A DNA stretch of 6,264 nt from DASTPP01 sp035762175 (GTDB lineage: Bacteria > Myxococcota_A > Polyangia > Polyangiales > Polyangiaceae). The notes beneath the pieces are model-generated. The model was not told the origin of the DNA, did not search any database, and worked only from the letters and a program-made list of their open reading frames with translations. Positions 1 through 5,250 of the stretch are shown here, in pieces; within the stretch, counting starts at the first letter, position 1, and every line of letters starts with the position of its first letter. The translations under genes and the position numbers were made by a program. The stretch covers positions 1 to 6,264 of the forward strand of contig DASTPP010000257.1 of the NCBI GenBank assembly GCA_035762175.1, given 5' to 3'.

Positions 1-756
1 CGCCGCGGCGGCGCGCTGCTGACCTTTGCCGACCTCAAGGTCGGCGACCGCGTCCACGTCAAAGCGCGTCAGGACGGGACGCACGTCATCGCGTCCGAGG
101 TGCGCCTGCAGTCGCCTGGCGACGATGACGAGGATGATGACGACGACGACAACGGCAGCGTCGAGATCGAGGGACCGATTACGGCGCTCGACGCCACGGC
201 GCGAACCGTGACGGTCGGCGGCAAGGTCGTGGAAATCCCGGCGACGGTGATAATTCGCCAGGGCAAGCGCACCCTGATGTTCGCCGACCTCGCGGTGGGC
301 GACGAGGTCGAGATCGACGCGCGCCAGGATGGGACGCGGCTGATCGCGACGGCAGTCAAAGTCGAGGACGACGACGATGTCGACGACGACGAGGACGAGG
401 ACGACGAGGACGACGACGAAGAGGAGGAAGAGGAGGAGGAGGTCAAGGCCCCCCCGCCCAAGCGTCCGGCCACGTCGAAGTCGAAGCCGGTGCGGGCCAA
501 GGCCGCGCCGGTCGCCCAGAAGAAGGCCCAGGGCTCGGTCTACCGCAAGCCCGCGCCCGCGCCCCGGGCCCCGGCGGTGCCCCGCAAGCCGGCGCGTCAC
601 TTCGTGCCCCACGTCGGCCTCGGCCTGCTCGTCGTCGCCGGCAGCGTCTGGGTCGACGTCGCCTACCGACCCGTCGCCTGCCTCGGCATCGCCATCATCA
701 TCTGGGCGTACCTGCAGATCGGCAGCGCGAACGAGATCATCCCCGGCCAGCGCTGA
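1..756 (+). CDS. DUF5666-like repeat protein with acidic tract and C-terminal membrane segments (5' partial)
   Basis: The frame is open from base 1, so the true start lies outside; 251 residues are visible. Residues 1-37 and about 52-121 hold two copies of a beta-rich module with the core FADLxVGDxVxxxARQDGTxxIAxxV, which resembles the DUF5666 domain of secreted or membrane-associated bacterial proteins. The first copy is cut at its N-terminus. A short Asp run (about 40-50) separates the copies. Residues 121-148 are nearly pure Asp/Glu, followed by a Lys/Pro/Ala-rich linker (about 149-200). Residues 205-222 and 225-240 are hydrophobic and may form a membrane hairpin ending near the C-terminus (IIPGQR). 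The architecture suggests an envelope protein with a charged region outside the bilayer, perhaps cation-binding. That function is an inference; no catalytic residues are visible. The next gene is convergent, so nothing downstream is co-transcribed. Confidence is high that the frame is coding and moderate for the family name. Confidence 0.75.
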   Translation, partial: RRGGALLTFADLKVGDRVHVKARQDGTHVIASEVRLQSPGDDDEDDDDDDNGSVEIEGPITALDATARTVTVGGKVVEIPATVIIRQGKRTLMFADLAVGDEVEIDARQDGTRLIATAVKVEDDDDVDDDEDEDDEDDDEEEEEEEEVKAPPPKRPATSKSKPVRAKAAPVAQKKAQGSVYRKPAPAPRAPAVPRKPARHFVPHVGLGLLVVAGSVWVDVAYRPVACLGIAIIIWAYLQIGSANEIIPGQR

Positions 757-773
757 GCGGCTTACCGTGACCG

Positions 774-971
774 AGGCCACCCGCACTGGTGGCTCGAACC
801 GGTTTCGAGGGGGGGTGGGCCTCGCCAACCGGTTGCTCGAACCGGTTTCGAGGGGGGGAGGGCCTCCCGACCGGTTGTCCGAACCGGTTTCGAGGGGGCG
901 AGGGCATCACCAACCGGTTGCCCGAACCGGTTTCGAGGGGGCGAGGGCATCACCAACCGGTTGCCCGAACC
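774..971. repeat. 43-bp tandem array of AACCGGTT palindromes
   Basis: Four consecutive units start at 795, 838, 880 and 923 (lengths 43, 42, 43, 43), and a fifth starts at 966 but degenerates after CGAACC. Units 3 and 4 are identical; units 1 and 2 differ mainly in the middle. A diverged half unit (about 774-794) precedes the array. Each unit carries AACCGGTT twice, at 797, 827, 840, 869 (as GACCGGTT), 882, 912, 925 and 955. Spacing alternates between 30 and 13 bp, with one 29 caused by the 42-bp unit. Adjacent palindromes 13 bp apart can pair into an 8-bp stem with a 5-nt loop. The array lies between the 3' ends of two convergent genes, the usual place for REP-like repeats. A length of 43 is not a codon multiple, so the open frames across it are not evidence of coding. 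Candidate roles are a protein-binding array, hairpin-based 3'-end protection or termination, or an inactive dispersed repeat. Confidence 0.9.
776..793 (+). terminator. Weak hairpin downstream of the DUF5666-like gene
   Basis: GCCACC (776-781) and GGTGGC (788-793) form a perfect 6-bp stem with a 6-nt loop, 19 nt after the stop codon at 754-756. No T-run follows, so intrinsic termination is not well supported. The arms overlap the diverged first half unit of the adjacent repeat array, so the hairpin may simply be part of that array. Confidence 0.2.
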
Positions 972-1020
972 GCCGCCGATGGCTTGCGGGCCTTGGAGGT
1001 CGGATTCCAGGGCCGTTTTT

Positions 1021-1052
1021 CGAGGCCGCCCCGGCCGTCGGAGGCGGCCTCG
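1021..1052 (-). terminator. Hairpin just after the exonuclease gene, possible terminator
   Basis: CGAGGCCGCC (1021-1030) and GGCGGCCTCG (1043-1052) form a perfect 10-bp inverted repeat with a 12-nt loop. It begins 9 nt past the exonuclease stop when read on the minus strand, where a terminator is expected. On that strand the stem is followed by AAAAA rather than a U-run (TTTTT lies at 1016-1020 on the plus strand). It is therefore not a canonical intrinsic terminator and might act with Rho or as a 3'-end stabiliser. Confidence 0.4.
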
Positions 1053-1061
1053 ATGGGTCGA

Positions 1062-1601
1062 TCAGCGCCGCCGAGCGCCGCTCTGCGTGAGCGCGGCCCG
1101 GACGTGATCGGGGCCGGCGTGCACGACGATGTCGGCGCACGCTTCGGCGTCGGAGAGGGCGTGGTGGTGGGTCAGGCTCAGGCCGAGGTGGGCGCAGACG
1201 TCGGGCAGGCGGGTGGGCCGGAGGTTCCACGCGGCGCGGGCGAGGCGCATGGTGCAGAGAAAGGGCAGGGCCGGCGCGGGCAGGCCGGCGGCGCGGCAGC
1301 AGGCCTCGAGCACGCCGCGGTCGAAGGAGGCGTTGTGCGCGGCGACGAAGTGGGCGCCCTCGAACATGGGCGCGAGCAAGGGCCAGAGGTCGGCGAACGA
1401 GGGGGCGTCGGCCACCTCTTGCCACGAGATGCCGTGGATTCTCTGGTTTCGCATCCAGTTGGTGGGCGGCCGGATGAGAAAGTACTGCGAGAAGACGCGG
1501 CGCTTGCCCCAGGTGCCGACCAGGGCCAGCGAGCAGGCCGAGTCTCTCGACTCGTTGGCGGTCTCGAAGTCGATGGCGAGAAATCGGTAGTCTTCGTACA
1601 T
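1062..1601 (-). CDS. DnaQ-like DEDDh 3'-5' exonuclease
   Basis: A 179-residue protein with one exonuclease domain of the DNA polymerase III epsilon (DnaQ) superfamily. Counting from ATG 1601, motif I is DFETA (D11, E13). The family-typical stretch RIHGISWQEVADAP is at about 54-67. Motif II is HNASFDR (catalytic D94). Motif III is HHALSDA, with the His-x4-Asp pair H146/D151. These are the four acidic metal ligands plus the general-base His of DEDDh enzymes, so it should hydrolyse nucleic acid from the 3' end with two metal ions. The length fits a stand-alone exonuclease without BRCT, GIY-YIG or polymerase domains. It could serve in repair, proofreading or RNA trimming; the sequence does not say which. 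ATG 1601 is preferred over GTG 1604 because GAGAG lies 5 nt before it. The gene is divergent from the ADP-ribosylglycohydrolase and convergent with the upstream DUF5666-like gene. Confidence 0.92.
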   Translation of the reverse strand: MYEDYRFLAIDFETANESRDSACSLALVGTWGKRRVFSQYFLIRPPTNWMRNQRIHGISWQEVADAPSFADLWPLLAPMFEGAHFVAAHNASFDRGVLEACCRAAGLPAPALPFLCTMRLARAAWNLRPTRLPDVCAHLGLSLTHHHALSDAEACADIVVHAGPDHVRAALTQSGARRR

Positions 1602-1670
1602 CACGGCTCTCGGCGTTCGCCGTCGGTCGGGCTCGCGCTCGCGCCCGCCCGGGGCCGCGCGCCAGCCTGA

Positions 1671-1698
1671 CTCTTAGCCCCCTCGCTGGCCCCGTCAA
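1671..1698 (-). promoter_or_regulatory. Candidate promoter of the exonuclease gene
   Basis: On the minus strand TTGACG (1698-1693, 5 of 6 to TTGACA) is followed after 16 bp by TAAGAG (1676-1671, 3 of 6 to TATAAT). A start site near 1665 would give a leader of about 60 nt ending in the GAGAG ribosome-binding site. This differs from the leaderless-type promoters of three neighbouring genes. The -10 is weak. Confidence 0.4.
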
Positions 1699-1730
1699 TC
1701 GCGTCGCCCGGCGGCGGCGCGCGTCCGCGC

Positions 1731-1759
1731 TTGGAAGGGCGGGGGCCCGGGGGTAGCAT
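1731..1759 (+). promoter_or_regulatory. Candidate leaderless promoter of the ADP-ribosylglycohydrolase
   Basis: TTGGAA (1731-1736) and TAGCAT (1754-1759) are separated by exactly 17 bp, each matching 4 of 6 of the sigma-70 consensus. Only 7 nt separate the -10 from ATG 1767, so transcription should start at or next to the start codon. No Shine-Dalgarno lies in the usual window. The same arrangement precedes hpt and the small TPR gene, which raises confidence. Confidence 0.6.
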
Positions 1760-1766
1760 TCGCGCG

Positions 1767-2711
1767 ATGGTGGCGCGACGCGAGGGGCTCGCCGGGGGGC
1801 TCGTGGGCTTGCTGGTGGGCGACGCGCTCGGCGTGCCCTACGAGTTTCACCGCGCCTCGGCCCTGCCCCCGGCCGAGGCGATCGAGATGCGGCCGCCGCC
1901 CGGCTTCTCGCGCAGCCACCGCGGGGTGCCGCCGGGCACCTACTCGGACGACGGGGCGCAGGCCCTCTGCCTGCTCGCCTCGCTGCTCGACCGCGGGGGC
2001 TTCGACCCCGAAGACTTCGGCGCCCGCCTGCTCGGCTGGTACGAGCACGGCGACCTCGCGGTCGACGGCGTGGTCTTCGACGTCGGGGTGCAGACGGGCG
2101 CGGCGCTGCGGCGGCTCGCCGGGGGCAGCCCCGCGCTCGAGGCGGGGCCGAGCGACGAGCGCGCGAACGGCAACGGCTCGCTCATGCGCGCGCTGCCCCT
2201 CGCGCTCTGGCACCGGGGCGGCGACGCCGAGCTCGCGCGCGACGCGGCCCTGCAGTCGCGGGTCACCCACGGGCACGCCCGCTCGCGCGTCTGCTGCATG
2301 CTCTACTGCCTCTGGGCCCGGCGGGTGCTCGCGGGCGAGGCCGACCCTTGGGCCTCGGCCACGGCCGCGCTGCGCGCCCTGCCCCTCGACGAGGGCGAGG
2401 TCGAGGCCCTCGAGTTCCACGTGCGCCCCGACGAGGCCTCGCCCGAGGGGCGCGGCAGCGGCTACGTCGTCGACGCGCTGCGCTCGGCCCGCATGTGCGC
2501 CGCCGAGCCCTCGTTCGAGCAGGCCGTGCGGCGCGCGGTCGCGCTCGGCGACGACACCGACACGACGGCCTGCCTGACCGGGGGCATCGTCGGGCTGCGC
2601 GTGGGGCTCGCGGGCATTCCCGAGCGGTGGCGCGCGGCGCTGCGCGGCCGCGAGCTCTGGGAGCCGCTGCTCGCCCGCCTGCTCGAGCACGACGCGGCGT
2701 CCGGACGGTAG
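1767..2711 (+). CDS. ADP-ribosylglycohydrolase (DraG/ARH family)
   Basis: A 314-residue all-helical hydrolase of the family that removes ADP-ribose from modified targets (DraG, ARH1/ARH3 and relatives) with a two-metal centre. Motifs in order: GDALG (18-22) in the N-terminal helix; TYSDDGAQA (58-66), with S60-D61-D62 as first metal ligands where many relatives have TDD; NGNGSLMR (134-141); VTHGH (166-170); and GDDTDTTA (261-268), with D263, D265 and T266 as the second ligand set. All catalytic elements are present and the length is normal, so it looks intact. ATG 1767 is preferred over TTG 1731: the family begins a few residues before the first Gly-rich helix, and TTG 1731 coincides with the -35 hexamer. 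No ADP-ribosyltransferase, nitrogenase or glutamine-synthetase gene is nearby, so the substrate cannot be inferred. Its stop is 6 bp from the stop of the convergent TPR gene. Confidence 0.93.
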   Translation: MVARREGLAGGLVGLLVGDALGVPYEFHRASALPPAEAIEMRPPPGFSRSHRGVPPGTYSDDGAQALCLLASLLDRGGFDPEDFGARLLGWYEHGDLAVDGVVFDVGVQTGAALRRLAGGSPALEAGPSDERANGNGSLMRALPLALWHRGGDAELARDAALQSRVTHGHARSRVCCMLYCLWARRVLAGEADPWASATAALRALPLDEGEVEALEFHVRPDEASPEGRGSGYVVDALRSARMCAAEPSFEQAVRRAVALGDDTDTTACLTGGIVGLRVGLAGIPERWRAALRGRELWEPLLARLLEHDAASGR

Positions 2712-2717
2712 CGGACC

Positions 2718-4166
2718 TCAGCCGCAGACCCGCAGCGTCGTGCCGCCGGCCGCCTCGAGGGCGCGGCGCACGAGCGGGGCGCGGAAGAAGGCCGCCTGCA
2801 GCGCGGGCTCGTCGTCGAGCTCGGTGCCGAGCTCGCTCAGCGTCGCGGCGCTCGCGCGCCAGTGCCGCCGCGCCTCGAGCTCGCGCCCGCGGGCCTCGGC
2901 GAGGCGGGCGCAGGCGGCGTGCACGCGCCACGCCGCCAGCGGGAAGGCGCCGCCCTCGACGTACTCGAGGGCGCGGGCGGCCCGGCGGCGGGCCTCGGCG
3001 GGGCGGCCCGCGGCGGCGAGCGCGCGGGCGGCGGTCTCGTCGGCCAGGGCGAGCCAGGTGCGCTCGCCGGGCGGGTCGGCGAGCTCGCGCAGGCGCCCCG
3101 CGGCCAGCGCCGCCGCGTCGTCGTCGCCGCGGGCGAGGGCGAGCCGGGCGAGCGCGTCGCGCAGCTGCATGCGCAGGCAGTGGTCGAAGGCGCCGGCGGC
3201 GTCGCGGCCCCGGGCGGACGCGAGCAAGAGCTCGGCGCCCTCGAGGTCGCCCTCGCCGAGCCGGGCCGAGGCGAGCACCAGCGTGGCGAGCAGCTCGGAG
3301 GTCGGGTGCTCGAAGGCGCGGGCCCGGGCGGCGCCCCGCTCGCAGGCGGCGGCGGCGGCGCCGTGGTCGCCGGCGAGGTCGACGAGGTGGGCGCGCTGCA
3401 CCGAGAACCAGTTCGCCCAGACCTCGTCGCCGTTGCGCTCGGCGAGCGCGGTGGCCTCGCGCGCGGTGGCGAGCGCCTCGCGCCAGCGCCCCGCGCTGCG
3501 CAGGGCGTGCGCGCGCAGCAGCAGGCAGGCCAGCAGCGCGTCGGCCGAGCCGGCGAAGCGCGCCGATCGCTCGCCGATCGCCGCCGCCTCGAACGCGCCC
3601 CCGTAGTCGGCCCGCAGCCAGCGGAAGTAGGCCGCGTTGCACGCCACCGCGGCGAGCGAGGGGTCGGGCGCGAAGGCGTCGAAGCGCCCGAGGGCCTCTT
3701 CGCACGCCTCGGCCCACTCGGCGCGGAACCCCCGCGCGCAGTAGCTCGCCATCGCGAGCGACGAGCGCACGTAGGCCTCGAACCTCGCGTCGCCCGCGCG
3801 CTCGGCCGACGCGAGCGCCGCGCGCACCAGCGCCTCGCGCTCGGCGGGCGAGGCCGCGTACGAGGGCTCGGCGAGCGCGAGCAGGGCCCGCGCCCGCAGC
3901 GCCGGCAGGCCCCGCGCCTCGGCCTCGGCCGACAGCCGCGTCAAGAGCGCCCGCGCCCGCCCGGGCTCGCCCGTCGCGCCGCAGAGGCGCCCGAGCGCGT
4001 GCCAGAGCTCGGGCTCGACCTCGGGCCCGAGCCGCGCCCCCGCCCGCTCGACGAGCGCGAGCGCCCGCTCGGCCTGCAGGCGCACTCGCTCGCTCCCCCG
4101 AACGCGTTGCCCCGCCGCATTGCCGATGCGGTAGGGGCCGAGCCGCCAATTCGTCGAAGCGCTCAT
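2718..4166 (-). CDS. Large stand-alone tetratricopeptide-repeat protein
   Basis: A 482-residue Ala/Arg/Leu/Glu-rich protein composed of helical pairs with TPR spacing from about residue 27 to the end, for example ALLLRAHALRSAGRWREAL (about 212-231) and LARLALARGDDDAAALAAG (about 339-357). No signal peptide, membrane segment or enzymatic domain is seen. The C-terminal AAFFRAPLVRRALEAA (about 458-473) resembles the ends of TPR regions attached to Ser/Thr kinases, AAA-type ATPases or cyclases in myxobacteria. The N-terminal WRLGPYRIG resembles the first strand of such kinases. It may therefore be a signalling TPR module without its effector domain; this is an inference. It probably acts as a protein-interaction scaffold. 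ATG 4166 is chosen because sequence further upstream in frame is not protein-like and a TACACT element lies 6 nt before this ATG. No Shine-Dalgarno is visible. Confidence 0.85.
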   Translation of the reverse strand: MSASTNWRLGPYRIGNAAGQRVRGSERVRLQAERALALVERAGARLGPEVEPELWHALGRLCGATGEPGRARALLTRLSAEAEARGLPALRARALLALAEPSYAASPAEREALVRAALASAERAGDARFEAYVRSSLAMASYCARGFRAEWAEACEEALGRFDAFAPDPSLAAVACNAAYFRWLRADYGGAFEAAAIGERSARFAGSADALLACLLLRAHALRSAGRWREALATAREATALAERNGDEVWANWFSVQRAHLVDLAGDHGAAAAACERGAARARAFEHPTSELLATLVLASARLGEGDLEGAELLLASARGRDAAGAFDHCLRMQLRDALARLALARGDDDAAALAAGRLRELADPPGERTWLALADETAARALAAAGRPAEARRRAARALEYVEGGAFPLAAWRVHAACARLAEARGRELEARRHWRASAATLSELGTELDDEPALQAAFFRAPLVRRALEAAGGTTLRVCG

Positions 4167-4172
4167 CCCGTC

Positions 4173-4178
4173 AGTGTA
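4173..4178 (-). promoter_or_regulatory. Possible -10 element of the large TPR gene
   Basis: TACACT on the minus strand fits TAnnnT and ends 6 nt before ATG 4166, close to the 7 nt seen at three other genes here. No recognisable -35 lies 16-18 bp upstream, so this is the weakest member of the set. Confidence 0.3.
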
Positions 4179-4417
4179 GGCGCCGCCACGCGCCGCGCAC
4201 GCGCGCACGGGGGGTTTCCGCGACGCGACCGCCCTCGTCTGGGCCCCCATCGCCGACGGGCGGCTCGCGCACGGAACGCCCGCGCCGGCGGCCCCGAGCG
4301 CTCGGACGTGCGCACGGCCGAGCGCCCTGCCCCCGCCAGGCGCCCCGCCGATCGCGCCCCCGGAGGGCCGGCCCCTTAAATTCCCCGCGGCCGCCCGGGC
4401 GCCCAGCCAGCGGGGGC

Positions 4418-4433
4418 TGGCACCCGATATGCT
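4418..4433 (+). promoter_or_regulatory. Sigma-54-like (-24/-12) promoter
   Basis: TGGCAC (4418-4423), five bases, then ATGCT (4429-4433). The diagnostic GG (4419-4420) and GC (4431-4432) are exactly 10 bp apart, as in the sigma-54 consensus TGGCAC-N5-TTGCW, with one mismatch in TTGC. Transcription would begin near 4444 and run rightward into a stretch with no plus-strand gene, then antisense to the small TPR gene. A chance match cannot be excluded, and no activator-binding site was identified upstream. Confidence 0.4.
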
Positions 4434-4460
4434 TAGGGGGATGTTACCTGACTTCCTTTT

Positions 4461-4493
4461 CGAGGCCCGCCCCCTACCCAAGCAGGGGCCTCG
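4461..4493. other. Inverted repeat, 8-bp stem, preceded by TTTT
   Basis: CGAGGCCC (4461-4468) pairs with GGGCCTCG (4486-4493) across a 17-nt loop; an alternative inner pairing is CCCCT with AGGGG. TTTT lies just left of the stem on the plus strand (4457-4460). This is the same layout as the 1021-1052 hairpin, whose left flank and arm read almost identically. It has no U-run on the 3' side in either direction. Confidence 0.5.
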
Positions 4494-4769
4494 GCGCCAC
4501 GCGGCCGCCCCCCGGAGGGCGCCGCCGGCGCCCGCAGCGACGTTCCGTTTGTCGTTCGATTGCCCGACCACCGCTTTGCTTACACGGCCGCCTTCGCTTC
4601 CGCGCTCGGGCTTGCCTTGCCTTGTGCGTGTCGTGCGTGCAGTCTTCTCGGCTCGAGAAGGGGCTTTCGCCGGAGGGCGGGGCTCGGCGCGCCTTGTGTC
4701 CGCGCGCCGACCTCGCCCTCTGGGGAGACGCCCCCGGCGCCTCGCGCACGCCCGCGGCGCCCCCTCCGC

Positions 4770-5087
4770 TCAGCCCCCGCCGACCTGGTCGAGCAGCGCC
4801 TCGATCTCGCCGAGCGCGTGCGAGTCGCCCTTCGCCCGCGCCGCCTCGACGCCCGCGCGCAGCCACTCGGCCGCCTCGGGGTTGCGGCCGGCCTCGGCGA
4901 GCACCTGGCCGGCCATCAGGTAGACCGGCACGTAGGTCGGGTCGGCGCGACGGAGGTCGGCGAAGGCCCGCAGCGCGTCTTCGGGGCGGCCGGCCGAGCG
5001 GTACTCCATGCCGAGGGCGTAGCGGGCAAAGGCGTCGGCCTTACCCGAGGCGACGAGCGATTCGAGCATCGCGAGGCGTTTGGACAC
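4770..5087 (-). CDS. Small tetratricopeptide-repeat protein
   Basis: A 105-residue protein with about two and a half TPR units: DAFARYALGMEYRSAGRPEDALRAF (about 18-42), then a pair beginning YVPVYLMAGQVLAEAGRNPEAA (about 52-73), and a capping segment starting SHALGEIEALL. It has the look of the compact cytoplasmic TPR proteins common in Deltaproteobacteria, which probably act as adaptors; no partner can be named. GTG 5087 is chosen because a leader of the type KRLAMLESLVASG before the first FARYALG helix is usual for these proteins, and because a TAGCCT element sits exactly 7 nt upstream. ATG 5069 is the alternative. A longer frame to 5180 would translate the tandem repeat as Arg/Gly-rich sequence and is unlikely. 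The gene lies 163 bp downstream of hpt on the same strand but has its own candidate promoter, so it need not depend on hpt transcription. Confidence 0.85.
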   Translation of the reverse strand: MSKRLAMLESLVASGKADAFARYALGMEYRSAGRPEDALRAFADLRRADPTYVPVYLMAGQVLAEAGRNPEAAEWLRAGVEAARAKGDSHALGEIEALLDQVGGG

Positions 5088-5094
5088 GGCGGGC

Positions 5095-5123
5095 AGGCTA
5101 GCAACGCGGGCGCCGCCGCTCAA
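5095..5123 (-). promoter_or_regulatory. Candidate leaderless promoter of the small TPR gene
   Basis: On the minus strand TTGAGC (5123-5118) and TAGCCT (5100-5095) are 17 bp apart, and the -10 ends 7 nt before GTG 5087. No Shine-Dalgarno is present. The -35 lies inside the first unit of the adjacent tandem repeat, whose conserved loop reads GTTGAG on this strand. Confidence 0.55.
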
Positions 5124-5217
5124 CCGGCGCCTGACGCGGGCGCCGCCGCTCAACCGGCGCCTGGCGCGGGTGCCGCTCAACCGGCGCCTAGCTCGGGCGC
5201 CGCTCGCCCGGCGCCCG
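5104..5217. repeat. Tandem 30/27-bp repeat of GGCGCC hairpins between hpt and the small TPR gene
   Basis: Four head-to-tail units start at 5104, 5134, 5164 and 5191 (30, 30, 27, 27 bp). Units 1 and 2 are identical; units 3 and 4 have lost one CCG triplet and diverge. Each unit can fold into a hairpin of GGCGCCG with CGGCGCC, with a 9-nt loop in units 1 and 2 (for example 5109-5131) and 6 nt in units 3 and 4. In unit 3 the one stem substitution is kept as a G-U type pair. The array follows the hpt stop and precedes the small TPR start, so it may end or stabilise the hpt transcript. It also supplies the -35 of the TPR promoter. Confidence 0.85.
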
Positions 5218-5250
5218 GCGGGGCACCGCCATCGCGGGCGCGCCGCCCCC

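Larger units (their letters stand above)
4167..4769. other. 603-bp gap without a convincing gene
   Basis: Open frames cross this stretch on both strands, but their translations are Arg/Pro/Ala-rich low-complexity strings without domain character, and those that continue run antisense to TPR genes. Two places are visibly less GC-rich: 4371-4385 (CTTAAATT context) and about 4430-4460. A third, about 4541-4670, contains GTTCGATT and CTTGC repeats. The gap holds a sigma-54-like site (4418-4433), a hairpin (4461-4493), a short hairpin of CTTCTCG and CGAGAAG with a 3-nt loop (4644-4660), and paired GGCGCC hexamers (4736-4741, 4756-4761) just past the small TPR stop. It could encode an untranslated RNA; I see no tRNA or known RNA family. 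Confidence 0.5.

Noticed and set aside
795..971. CRISPR array.
   Set aside because: Units are contiguous 43-bp copies with no variable spacers of constant length between conserved repeats, and no cas genes are present.
789..1670. Plus-strand frames through the 43-bp array giving repeated NRFRGG/EPVSRG peptides.
   Set aside because: The unit is not a multiple of three so the frame shifts each unit, and downstream the frames run antisense to the well-supported exonuclease.
2712..2717. Terminator between the convergent hydrolase and TPR genes.
   Set aside because: Only 6 bp separate the two stop codons and I see no T-run or hairpin that would serve either gene there.
4167..4571. N-terminal extension of the large TPR protein up to 4571.
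   Set aside because: The added 135 residues are Gly/Arg/Ala low complexity without TPR character, and a TAnnnT element sits just before ATG 4166.
4551..4572. tRNA-like T-arm (GTTCGATT).
   Set aside because: Flanking bases do not form the 5-bp T stem and no acceptor, D or anticodon arm is found around it.
4429..4923. Possible small protein starting at ATG 4429 or 4441 (MLPDFLFEARPL).
   Set aside because: AGGGGG abuts ATG 4441 with no spacing, the translation turns low complexity, and it runs antisense into the small TPR gene.
2348..5101. A 917-codon open frame on the plus strand.
   Set aside because: It is antisense to two clear TPR genes and overlaps the hydrolase out of frame; the translation is Arg/Ala/Pro-rich low complexity, as expected opposite GC-rich genes.
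5088..5180. N-terminal extension of the small TPR protein across the tandem repeat.
   Set aside because: It would translate the repeat as RRRLSGGARV copies; the promoter-like TAGCCT and the usual family N-terminus place the start at 5087.
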